Assembly: GCA_014584705.1 (NCBI GenBank)
Contig: JACTMJ010000020.1
Coordinates: 62,001-126,000 of the forward strand
From: Acidobacteriota bacterium
GTDB lineage: Bacteria > Acidobacteriota > Terriglobia > Bryobacterales > Bryobacteraceae
Reading direction: 5' to 3'
Length of the DNA: 64,000 nt
Shown here in pieces: positions 41,121 through 49,202 of this stretch. The notes below the pieces were generated by a model. That model made no database searches. It saw only the letters and a list, made by a program, of their open reading frames with translations, and was not told the origin of the DNA. Positions within the stretch are counted from its first letter, which is position 1, and each line of letters begins with the position of its first letter. Position numbers and translations under genes: made by a program.

Positions 41121-44100
41121 CTAGAAGGAAATGCGTACCCCAAATCGGAAGAGTCGCTCATCGATACCATCGCGGGCGGCCGCGGTGGACCCGATTGTGG
41201 TTACCTCCATGAACCCGCCAAGAGAGCGGATGGAACCATCGGCATTGCGCACCATGCTCGACGCGTTCCCCCCGGGATTCCCAAAATGGGGGGTGTTCGT
41301 CAGGTTGAACGCCTCGGCGCGGAACTGAACGGCAACGCGCTCTCCGACGCGAAAGTTGCGGAAGAGCCCGGCATCTACCCCAATGTAGCCCGGACCTCGC
41401 AGTGTGTTAAAGCCGGCCGTCCCGAATCGGGCTTCCGTGACAGGGGCGAAAGCGAGCGGGTCAAAGAACGCTGCGCCCGCTCCCACCTTCCCGTATCGCT
41501 CAACGCTCGACTTCACTTGATCGGCGCGTTGCGTGTTCCCAGGAGCATTCAGAGATACACCAGAAGCGGTTACTGAGAACGGGAGCCCTGAAAACGCACT
41601 AAAGATGCCGTTAAGCTGCCAACCACCCGCGATCGCGGAGAGAACGCCGCCGCTATTCCAATAGCGCCGTCCGCGCCCAAAAGGCAGCTCAATCAATCCG
41701 GTAACCCGCAGATTATGGGTTCGATCGTAGCCGGTCACGGACCGGTTCAGACGATAGTAGTCGGTGAGTTGAATGGCCGGAGTCGCATCGCTGTTGTCGT
41801 TGCAACAAATACCTATTGCCTTGGACCATGTGTAATTGGCGCCAATTTGCACTCCCCGAGCGAATGACCGGCTCAATGAAGCCTGCAAGGCATCATAGGT
41901 GCCGGTGCCGAGCGGCTGCACGTAGCGGGTAGAGGTTGTTCGTCCGAAGCGAGCGTAGAGCGGCCTGCTGGCGTTACCGCCCCCAGGCCTGCCCGCGTTG
42001 ATGTCGAAGAAGCCAAGTTGACGCACCTGCCGGGTTGCGACGTATCCCGCTTGAGCAACAAAGCCGAGTCCTATCGTCCTTTGGAGGGTGAGGTTCCAGG
42101 ATTGCAGGTACCCTCGCGGGAAGTCCCTGGGCATGCTATTTGTCGCGAACTGTCCTGGAACGTCGATCAGGCCATTGCCGAGGTCGGGGGCGACAAGCGG
42201 AGGTATCCCTTGCTCAATCTGTCTTGCCGCCGTAAAGGAGTTGGCTCCGTCGAGGCGGAGCGCCACCAGCGCCGGATAGTTCGTCACCATCGGTCGAGAA
42301 AGTACGTAGGGATCGTTCGTGATACCATATCCAGCCCGGATTACTGTGTCGCCGGAGATTCGGTAGGCAATTCCGAGGCGCGGAGCAAAGTTCCTTTTCG
42401 ATACCTTTACTCCGCAGTCGGTAGGTTGTTCGCCCACGCCGCATATCATCATCTGGTTGGTGAGAGGATTATAATTCTCCAATCCTCTGTCTTTTCGCGT
42501 GGGTACGGGGAAGTGCTCCCAGCGCAAGCCATAGGAAAGCGTCAGTTTTCGGTTCACCTGCCACTGATCTCGCGCGTAGAAACCCATGACGGTGGCCCGA
42601 GTAGTGATCTCATCGGGAACCTGGAGCATCTTCTGCACGGTGAAAGGGCTTCCCAGCAGAAAATCGCTGTAGGCGTTGTACGCGTTGGGAGACGGACCGC
42701 CAAGCACGTTGGTAACGCCGCCGGTGAAGCTGAATGCGCCCGCCGCTCCGCCGCCCCCGCCGCCGAGCTCATATTGAATTCGATTCATGTGTTGACGCGA
42801 AACGTCGAACCCGAAGCGGATATTGTGGTTTTGTTTCGTCCAGTTCAGATTCGAAGAGTACTGCCACGCCGGATCGTGCCAAATGATGGGCCAATTAGTC
42901 GAGTTTAGGCCAAGCCTAGTGAAATTCGATATTGCAAACTGAGGCCAGCCGCCTTCGAATCGCCGCGGTCCGTTCGTACCCGGGATCCCTAGGAAGTCGA
43001 GCCCGAGCTTCTCATCCATTCGAATCTGTTGGGAATCGGTATCTAGAAGATTGTAGCCAAAATTTCCATCAAATAGCAGATCAGGTGTGATAACGCGGGT
43101 ACCTCCCAGGCTTAGGCTGTGGGTGTTACCTCTTGCAACACCAGCGAATCCGGAGTTGCTCTTCGTCATGGGGCCGCCAAGTTCTCCAAAGATCGGCGGG
43201 CTGTCCATGTGGTATTGCAGAAAGCCATAGCGGGCGTATAGGAAGGTATTGGCTGAAGCATTCCAATTGAGCTTCAAGTCCACGGTATCTCTGTCAAATT
43301 GATAGGGGTCACCCTTGAAGTAATTGCTCGCCAATCGGTTTTCATACATGGGCAGCGGCGTCAGTGCCGTGAGCTTTGCCGTAATGGGAGAGATCCGATT
43401 GAAGGGAATCTGGTTATTAGCAAAGGCAAGCTTTCCTGAACCATTCAAGTTGCCAGTCGCCGGGTCATAAATTGGTCGAGTGGAGCCTGACATATCGCCA
43501 CTTCGCATTGCTACCGTCGGGACGCTTGCAAAGGAGGTCCCCGTTTGACGATCTTTTGTCCCCTCATAGGCAACGAAAAAGAACACTTTGTCCCTAACTA
43601 TGGGTCCTCCGACGGTGCCACCAAATTGATTCATGATTGACTTCGGATTGCGCTCGCCCGCCGGTAAAAAGAAGGGCTTCGCTTTGGTGGCATTATTGTT
43701 GTGGTACTCAAATATCGATCCGCGGAACTCGTTCGTGCCACTTTTTATCTGCAGATTGATCGCCGAACCACCAGCCATACCCTGCTCCGCGTCAAAGCTA
43801 TTGGCGGATACGTTCACGGTCTCGATGGCCTCAAGCGACGGCACGTAAGTGGTAAGGTGAGGAAGCCAAACACCATTTGTCGTTACACCATCGACTTTTA
43901 TATTGTTGCCATAGCGGCTTGAGCCGTTCACATTGAAAGTCAGTGATCGCGCCGGATTCGCGGCTACACTGTTTGTCTGTGCCGCGGGCGTGAACCCGGG
44001 CAAAGTGCTAAGCAACTGCTGGAAGTTTCTCCCCGGCGGAACAGGCAGTTCCTCGAGCGAGCGGGCGTCGATTTCACTTCGTACATCCGCGCGGTCCATC

Positions 44101-44483
44101 TGCAACGGTGTCACTCGCGCGTCAACCACGACACTCTCGGAGACCTGCCCCAGTTGCAGCGGAACGTCCACTCGCACGACCTGGTTGATAGAAACCTGTA
44201 TTCCTTGTCTCACAAATTCGGTGAAGCCATCCTGGGCAACCCGGAGTTCGTAAGGACCGCTTAGTACGTTCGGAAACGAGAAAATGCCGGATGCGTTCGT
44301 CATCGTTGTCCGGGGTTGATTGATAGCCGTGTTCGTCAGTGTTACCGATGCGCCCGCCACGCTGGCACCGGTGCCATCGGTCACCGTTCCCGTAACTGTT
44401 CCATAGAGAACTTGCGCCGAAGCGGGTAAGGTCGTGAGCGCAAGGACGATCACGATTGCGATACAGAAGGGTAGGTGTTTCAT
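41121..44483 (-). CDS. Oar-type TonB-dependent receptor
   Basis: 1120 residues from ATG 44483, the start of the signal peptide (MKHLPFCIAIVIVLALTTLP). An N-terminal carboxypeptidase-regulatory-like domain (YGTVTGTVTDGTGASVAGAS then FSFPNVLSGPYELRVAQDGF) precedes the plug (ARSLEELPVPPGRNFQQLLS). A long outer-membrane barrel ends in ERLFRFGVRISF, with the terminal Phe expected for BAM recognition. These receptors import oligosaccharides or other large solutes. It lies downstream of the HpaI aldolase (60 bp) and has an IclR-type palindrome 70-86 bp upstream. Codon use looks more AT-rich than the flagellar and envelope regions, which may mean acquisition by transfer. Confidence 0.93.
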   Translation of the reverse strand: MKHLPFCIAIVIVLALTTLPASAQVLYGTVTGTVTDGTGASVAGASVTLTNTAINQPRTTMTNASGIFSFPNVLSGPYELRVAQDGFTEFVRQGIQVSINQVVRVDVPLQLGQVSESVVVDARVTPLQMDRADVRSEIDARSLEELPVPPGRNFQQLLSTLPGFTPAAQTNSVAANPARSLTFNVNGSSRYGNNIKVDGVTTNGVWLPHLTTYVPSLEAIETVNVSANSFDAEQGMAGGSAINLQIKSGTNEFRGSIFEYHNNNATKAKPFFLPAGERNPKSIMNQFGGTVGGPIVRDKVFFFVAYEGTKDRQTGTSFASVPTVAMRSGDMSGSTRPIYDPATGNLNGSGKLAFANNQIPFNRISPITAKLTALTPLPMYENRLASNYFKGDPYQFDRDTVDLKLNWNASANTFLYARYGFLQYHMDSPPIFGELGGPMTKSNSGFAGVARGNTHSLSLGGTRVITPDLLFDGNFGYNLLDTDSQQIRMDEKLGLDFLGIPGTNGPRRFEGGWPQFAISNFTRLGLNSTNWPIIWHDPAWQYSSNLNWTKQNHNIRFGFDVSRQHMNRIQYELGGGGGGAAGAFSFTGGVTNVLGGPSPNAYNAYSDFLLGSPFTVQKMLQVPDEITTRATVMGFYARDQWQVNRKLTLSYGLRWEHFPVPTRKDRGLENYNPLTNQMMICGVGEQPTDCGVKVSKRNFAPRLGIAYRISGDTVIRAGYGITNDPYVLSRPMVTNYPALVALRLDGANSFTAARQIEQGIPPLVAPDLGNGLIDVPGQFATNSMPRDFPRGYLQSWNLTLQRTIGLGFVAQAGYVATRQVRQLGFFDINAGRPGGGNASRPLYARFGRTTSTRYVQPLGTGTYDALQASLSRSFARGVQIGANYTWSKAIGICCNDNSDATPAIQLTDYYRLNRSVTGYDRTHNLRVTGLIELPFGRGRRYWNSGGVLSAIAGGWQLNGIFSAFSGLPFSVTASGVSLNAPGNTQRADQVKSSVERYGKVGAGAAFFDPLAFAPVTEARFGTAGFNTLRGPGYIGVDAGLFRNFRVGERVAVQFRAEAFNLTNTPHFGNPGGNASSMVRNADGSIRSLGGFMEVTTIGSTAAARDGIDERLFRFGVRISF

Positions 44484-44543
44484 GCTGATCTTCTCCTCGA
44501 GACTGAACCTTTGATTCATCATGTGGTGGGCTGCCCTGGCGAA

Positions 44544-45395
44544 TCAACGAATGTTCCGCATACCGGAATGCGACCCTTGTTCCAACCTCGCCGTGCTCTC
44601 CACCAGGGCGCAAAGATCCGTGTGCGTCGAGCGTAGCGAATCACGAACGGCACCTATGTCCGACGCTCCAATCACGATCTGCGCGCCCGCATCGAGAGCG
44701 GAGCGAAGCAAGCCTCTGTGGCCGGTGGCTGTGGCGGCAATCTTGCCGCAGGAGCGAATCCTGGCGATAGCCTGCCGATAGCAAGCGACGAACTTCGGAT
44801 TCTCAAACTCAAGAGGCATGCCGAGTGAAATCGAAAGGTCCGCTGGTCCGACCAGCCCCCCCGAGATACCTTCCACGCCGACAATTTGCTCAATCCGATC
44901 GAAGCCTTCCGCGGTTTCGATCTGTGGAAATAGATGCGTATCGGCGTTCGCCGAGAGCATCGCGGCGGCGCTGCCCTCCAGGCCATAGGCCAGCGCGCGC
45001 GTGCCGCCGTTGAATCCCCGATTCCCCAAAGGAGCAAATTTCCCATGCCGCACGATTTCATAGGCGGTGGCCGCGTCGCTCACCATCGGAATCACAATCA
45101 GGCGCGCGCCCAGCTCCAACGCGTGGAGAATGGATGTCCTGCTGGCATTTGCCAATCGCATAAGCGGGAGAGCGCCTGTCAGATCGCAGGCCATGCAGAA
45201 AGCTTGCAAGGTGGAGATGTCTCGGCAGTAGTGTTCCAGATCAATCCAGATGATGTCGTAACCCAGATACCCGGCGATCTCCACGAATTGGGGTGAACCG
45301 CTGTCCACGGCGCACCCGAGCAGTACGCCCTCTCTCGCAAGTCGGCTAGTCAACTCGATTGTCTCCGGCTCCTTCACCGAAATCTCCTTCCTCAT
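44544..45395 (-). CDS. HpcH/HpaI family class II pyruvate aldolase
   Basis: 283 residues. The active-site set of HpaI-type metal aldolases is present: IIWIDLEHYCRD (His), LPLMRLANA (Arg), FPQIETAEGFDRIEQIVGVE (metal Glu in QIET) and GLVGPADLSISLGMPLEF (metal Asp). It cleaves or makes 4-hydroxy-2-oxo acids, giving pyruvate and an aldehyde, so it suits the end of a 2-keto-3-deoxy sugar-acid pathway. It is the first gene of the minus arm and is divergent from the C45 gene across a 219-bp control region with an IclR-type palindrome. Confidence 0.92.
   Translation of the reverse strand: MRKEISVKEPETIELTSRLAREGVLLGCAVDSGSPQFVEIAGYLGYDIIWIDLEHYCRDISTLQAFCMACDLTGALPLMRLANASRTSILHALELGARLIVIPMVSDAATAYEIVRHGKFAPLGNRGFNGGTRALAYGLEGSAAAMLSANADTHLFPQIETAEGFDRIEQIVGVEGISGGLVGPADLSISLGMPLEFENPKFVACYRQAIARIRSCGKIAATATGHRGLLRSALDAGAQIVIGASDIGAVRDSLRSTHTDLCALVESTARLEQGSHSGMRNIR
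44553..44569. promoter_or_regulatory. IclR-type palindrome upstream of the TonB receptor gene
   Basis: GTTCCGCATACCGGAAT: TTCCG and CGGAA half-sites around a 5-bp centre. It overlaps the last codons of the aldolase gene and lies 70-86 bp before the receptor ATG, a suitable operator position for a second promoter inside the minus arm. Same half-sites and spacing as the site at 45541-45557. Confidence 0.5.
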
Positions 45396-45540
45396 CTCAA
45401 CCCGTCGGGCTGAACTGCACTCGGCGTGTTGCTTCGTGGTTTCACAATCACTCCGCCAAGTTGGGTCCTCGTCGCCCCAGTAATTGCAACCGGGGCATGA
45501 CTAAAGCTTATGGCCGCTACGTCGGATTCCGGCTAGTTCC

Positions 45541-45557
45541 GTTCCACAATGCGGAAC
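45541..45557. promoter_or_regulatory. IclR-type operator in the divergent control region
   Basis: GTTCCACAATGCGGAAC; its reverse complement GTTCCGCATTGTGGAAC differs at three central positions, so this is a near-perfect 17-bp dyad with GTTCC/GGAAC ends. It lies 58 bp before the C45 start and 146 bp before the aldolase start, between the two arms of the island. IclR regulators bind dyads of this type; the regulator gene is two positions away (46707). Confidence 0.6.
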
Positions 45558-45614
45558 ACTCGACCGAGAAACGTATTCTCGACGAGTTGGTCCTGTAGAC
45601 TGTTCATAACTGAA

Positions 45615-46706
45615 ATGACACGTAGGGATGTACTCGGAATGCCACTTCTCCAAGTGGTTCCTGGCGACGCACTCCCGCTGGTCCACCGTTGGCGAGGGTC
45701 GGCGAGACAAATTGGAAAACTGCACGGGTCCGCGCTCTCCAATGAAATTCGCCAGGAGTTCGCAAGCGCATTGAAAGAGTTGGCGCTGACAACCGGTGAA
45801 TCCGAGATAGATGCCGCAAGGAGGGTATGGCGTGTGTATCGCGGCGAATTTGCGCGGCGCGTGCCATCCTCTATTGACGAGATTGAAGGGATCGCGGAGG
45901 GAAGTGGCCTTCCTCTGGAGATTGCGTTTTTTGCGGCCACGCGAGATCTGCTCCCTCTCCGGCATGGTTGTACGGCCGTTCTCTGCGACGCTAACCGCTC
46001 AGCAAGCGGAATGCCTATCATTGGCCAAACGAAAGACACGGCGGCTCCGCTCAACCGATACCAACTGATGGAATTGCAATACGATTCCGGGCTACGCGCG
46101 GTGGCACTAGGCTACCCGGGCTGGATTGGCAATATGAGCCTAAACAGCCACGGGCTCGCATGGACCGGCAACTCGCTCTATGCCGCCGAACCCTCCGGCT
46201 TCGTACAGCCCGCGAGTTTGATGAAGAGGATCTTTCTCGAATCGGCCACGGTGAGCGAAGCCCTGGAGCGCTCGGAAGGGTTGCGCCTCGGGAACTGCTG
46301 TTTTGGAGCCGCGGATCGTAGCGGCCGCGCCGTTTTCCTCGAGTGGGTTGGCGGCGAGTGTGACGTGATCGAAGCGAGAACTGGCCTCCTTGGCCACGCG
46401 AATGGGATACTGGGGCGCTTTCGGGATCGTGATCGATCTGTCATCGAATCTCCTGGATCCTCGTCTCGGCAGCAACGTATTGATGCTCTGCTCTCGGACG
46501 CGCGCGAGGAGGTGACTGTTAGCCATTTCAAAATTTGGTTTCGCGACCATCACGACACCGCTTATTCCATCTGCAGCCATAGATCGTCCCATGGGGTATT
46601 CCCCACCACCGCCGCCTATGTTGCGGATGTTGGAAGCCTGGAGTTCCATGTCGTCGTCGGCCCCCCATGTCTGGGGAGATTCCGAACGTTCAGAGTGGAG
46701 GCTTAG
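45615..46706 (+). CDS. C45 family hydrolase/acyltransferase-like protein
   Basis: 363 residues from ATG 45615 (an ATG at 45639 is an alternative). The family start PLVHRWRGSARQIGKLHG is followed by the nucleophile block RHGCTAVLCDANRSASGMPI then IGQTKD, with Cys119 as the N-terminal-nucleophile residue that would be exposed by self-cleavage in active members. Later NMSLNSHGLAWTGNSL and a C-terminal TAAYVADVGSLEFHVVVGP are typical of isopenicillin N acyltransferase-like proteins. No signal peptide, so cytoplasmic. In this context an N-acyl amidase acting on an imported acyl-sugar is plausible but unproven. The IclR gene starts right after its stop. Confidence 0.85.
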   Translation: MTRRDVLGMPLLQVVPGDALPLVHRWRGSARQIGKLHGSALSNEIRQEFASALKELALTTGESEIDAARRVWRVYRGEFARRVPSSIDEIEGIAEGSGLPLEIAFFAATRDLLPLRHGCTAVLCDANRSASGMPIIGQTKDTAAPLNRYQLMELQYDSGLRAVALGYPGWIGNMSLNSHGLAWTGNSLYAAEPSGFVQPASLMKRIFLESATVSEALERSEGLRLGNCCFGAADRSGRAVFLEWVGGECDVIEARTGLLGHANGILGRFRDRDRSVIESPGSSSRQQRIDALLSDAREEVTVSHFKIWFRDHHDTAYSICSHRSSHGVFPTTAAYVADVGSLEFHVVVGPPCLGRFRTFRVEA

Positions 46707-47504
46707 ATGAGTAGCCCTGCATATCGCGCAATCCCTTTCATCACGCCGGTCTTTCGGGAGAACTCGCTCTCCTCCGTCCTCAAGGCGCTCGAACTCTTAT
46801 GCTGCTTCACTACTCAGCGTCCAGAATGGGGTGTGACGGAGATGGCCGACTATCTGGGCATGTCAAAGAGCGCCGTACATCGGATCCTGGTGACCTGCGA
46901 GCAGATGCGATTTGTTGAGCGCACCGCGGACCGACGCTACCGCATCGGGGTGCGTGCTCTGGAACTCGGGAATGTCTATCGTTTTGATCGCAGCATGCTG
47001 AACGGCGCGGACATAGCGCTTCGCCGCTTGGCTGATTCCACGAATTCAACGGCACACCTGGCTGAACTCGACGGCCGCGAAATTGTTGAACTGATGCAGG
47101 CCTCCGGGGAACGTGCCGTGCGATTCAACTCAAGACCCATCCTGCGCGCGTCCGCGCATGCCACGGCGACCGGCAAGGTGTTGCTGGCGAGCTTGAAGCC
47201 GGAAGTCCTCGACCAGATTGTTGGCAAGCAGCGCCGATTAAAGCAGTACACACCCTACACCATTGTGGATCCTCTCGCCCTCCGCTTGGAATTGAAAGAA
47301 GTAGCCGCGCAAGGATGGGCGTTCTCCAATCAGGAATCTACGCTGGGATGCTGCTGCCTTGCGATTCCTCTGCGTGACAGAGCCGGTCGCGTCGTTGCCA
47401 GTATCAGTATTTCAAATACACGCGATGTTTTTGCCAACTCCAACCTGGCAAAGTATCTAGGGCGCTTATTCCTCACGGCTGAGTCCATAGCACGAGACTT
47501 CTGA
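46707..47504 (+). CDS. IclR family transcriptional regulator
   Basis: 265 residues. The ATG follows the C45 stop directly (TAGATG), with GGAGG 5 nt upstream. The N-terminal winged helix is SLSSVLKALELLCCFTTQRP, EWGVTEMADYLGMSKSAVHR then ILVTCEQMRFVERTADRRYR. The effector domain shows TAHLAELDGREIVELMQASG, AHATATGKVLLASLKPEVL and GCCCLAIPLRDRAGRVVASI. Likely senses the pathway substrate or intermediate and controls both arms through the palindromes at 45541 and 44553. Confidence 0.93.
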   Translation: MSSPAYRAIPFITPVFRENSLSSVLKALELLCCFTTQRPEWGVTEMADYLGMSKSAVHRILVTCEQMRFVERTADRRYRIGVRALELGNVYRFDRSMLNGADIALRRLADSTNSTAHLAELDGREIVELMQASGERAVRFNSRPILRASAHATATGKVLLASLKPEVLDQIVGKQRRLKQYTPYTIVDPLALRLELKEVAAQGWAFSNQESTLGCCCLAIPLRDRAGRVVASISISNTRDVFANSNLAKYLGRLFLTAESIARDF

Positions 47505-47509
47505 ACGCC

Positions 47510-48670
47510 ATGGACTTCGGTGAGATAGCCGCGCGGTCAAGCGACACCCTTACAAATCGTGTGCTTCCTTGGTGGATCGAAAACGCTGTCGACCGCGATC
47601 GCGGCGGCATTCGAACGATGATCTCTGACGAAGCAGTGATCACCGGCGAGGACAAGTTCGTATGGTCGCAGGCTCGGTGGCTGTGGGTAACGAGCGCAAC
47701 CTGTAACCGGCTGGGCGCTACTCAGGAGTTGATCGAGACCGCGCACAGCACGGCCGACTTTCTGCGCCGTTTCGGTCAGCATGAACCTGGCCGCTGGAAC
47801 TTCCTCCTGAGCCGGGAAGGGTGTGCCCTGGAGGGGCCTTCAAGTATCTTTTCGGATTGCTTTGCAATATATGGATTAAGCGAATATTATCGTCTGAGCA
47901 AGGAACCATGGGCGATTGATCTCGCGCTCGAAACCTTCCGAAACGTGATTACCCGAATCGAGGCCAGCGATTTCGCGGCAATTCGCCCCTACCGGATGGA
48001 ACCGGGGTGGCGAGCCCATGCCGTCTACATGATCCTCCTGGAGACAGCGCAGGAACTCTCCATCACTCTGGATGGCTTTCCCGAAGCAGACGAAGTTGCG
48101 GATAACTGCGTGGCTCGAATCCTAGGGAACTTCCTCCAGCCAAATAACGGGTTGATCGTCGAGTACCTGGATCGGGAGTTTCGCCCGTTTCGTCATTCGA
48201 TGGATGCATTGGTAGTACCAGGGCACGCTATTGAATGCATGTGGTTCATGGCCCACTTGAGTCTCCGCCGGCGTGGCGGAGAAAACCTGGATGTTATTGG
48301 TGCATCGTTGCTCCGCCATCTCAAGTTTGGCTGGGATCTTGAATACGGAGGACTGGTCCTGAACTCCAATACTGCCGGAAATCGCCGTGCTTATGTAAAT
48401 GGAGAAATGAAAATCTGGTGGCCACATACCGAAGCTCTATATGCAACCGCATTACTATTCCACGCTACGCGTGACGAGCGCTTTGCAAAATGGTACGAAC
48501 GTATTCAAGCTTATTGCAAGTCACACTTCGAACTACCGAACGGCGAGTGGCGGCAGCGGTTGAATCGCGATGGCAGCCCATCCGACACGTTAGTGGCCCT
48601 ACCGGTGAAAGACCCCTTTCATCTGCCAAGAGCGCTCCTGCATCAGGCAACATTGAAAGCTCAGTTTTGA
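47510..48670 (+). CDS. AGE family (N-acylglucosamine 2-epimerase-like) sugar epimerase/isomerase
   Basis: 386 residues starting 5 bp after the IclR stop. An (alpha/alpha)6 barrel pattern with the family active-site motifs: VWSQARWLWVTS (Arg56), PGHAIECMWFMAHL (His239) and KIWWPHTEALYATALLF near residue 305 (His/Glu), and GEWRQRLNRDGSP near the end. AGE enzymes interconvert N-acetylglucosamine/N-acetylmannosamine or related aldose/ketose sugars without cofactor beyond nucleotide effects. With an acyl-hydrolase gene upstream and an aldolase opposite, an epimerisation step of an imported sugar is likely. Confidence 0.92.
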   Translation: MDFGEIAARSSDTLTNRVLPWWIENAVDRDRGGIRTMISDEAVITGEDKFVWSQARWLWVTSATCNRLGATQELIETAHSTADFLRRFGQHEPGRWNFLLSREGCALEGPSSIFSDCFAIYGLSEYYRLSKEPWAIDLALETFRNVITRIEASDFAAIRPYRMEPGWRAHAVYMILLETAQELSITLDGFPEADEVADNCVARILGNFLQPNNGLIVEYLDREFRPFRHSMDALVVPGHAIECMWFMAHLSLRRRGGENLDVIGASLLRHLKFGWDLEYGGLVLNSNTAGNRRAYVNGEMKIWWPHTEALYATALLFHATRDERFAKWYERIQAYCKSHFELPNGEWRQRLNRDGSPSDTLVALPVKDPFHLPRALLHQATLKAQF

Positions 48671-49187
48671 CCTTCCTTTAATACGCGTCCGCCAAGGGCC
48701 GTCATGCTCGCGCTTGCTTTCCGTGGATCGACCGCCAAGTGTCCACGATTTTTTCGTGGACACTTGCCTGGTTGCGCGTGTCAATTTGGATGCGTTTCGG
48801 TCCGCGGCGCACGTCGTGTGCCGCTCTGTCTTGCCTCTTACCGAGGGCATAACGAGTCTTGTGTAAGCCGCGTGCTCGAAGAGGGCAAGAGGACACGAGG
48901 ACGCATGGAAGTAACCACGTTGGAATCGGCTCAGGATGGGCTGTTGAAGATATACCGGGAGCCGGGCAGATTGCGGGTTCCGGGGAATTCGAAAGAATTG
49001 GCGAAGCCGTTGGTTGAGTAGGCGATGGCGGCGGAGTTGAGCGGTCAGGTGGGCTACGAGGGGCGCCGGGCTCAATGTCGTGGGCAGATGAGGGGCGGCG
49101 CTGTGGGTCGCGCCGCCCCCGGGGTGGGCCAGGAGCGGATCTCCGCTTCGGGCGGGTCTACTTCTGGCAGGTCTACTTCTTGGCGGT
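48671..49187. other. Gap at the right edge of the catabolic island, no supported gene
   Basis: 517 bp. Short open frames exist on both strands but none shows a ribosome site plus protein-like composition. The gap contains a perfect palindrome at 48736-48766 and ends in 15-bp repeats at 49158-49202. It marks the change from the AT-richer island to GC-rich flanking genes. Confidence 0.5.
48736..48766. repeat. Perfect 13-bp inverted repeat
   Basis: CAAGTGTCCACGA (48736-48748), five T, TCGTGGACACTTG (48754-48766). It lies 66 bp after the epimerase stop. It could terminate the plus arm or be an isolated REP-type hairpin. A T-run occupies the loop rather than the 3' side, so it is not a textbook intrinsic terminator. 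Confidence 0.8.
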
Positions 49188-49202
49188 CTACTTCTTGCCG
49201 GT
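49158..49202 (-). repeat. Three 15-bp tandem repeats carrying in-frame stop codons
   Basis: Read on the minus strand: ACC GGC AAG AAG TAG, ACC GCC AAG AAG TAG, ACC TGC CAG AAG TAG. The first unit is the end of the 49188 gene and its stop. The next two repeat the last codons and the stop in the same frame. Confidence 0.85.

Noticed and set aside
48704-49021. 105-codon plus-strand open frame after the epimerase
   Set aside because: It contains the palindrome, lacks a ribosome site and has no protein-like conservation pattern visible.
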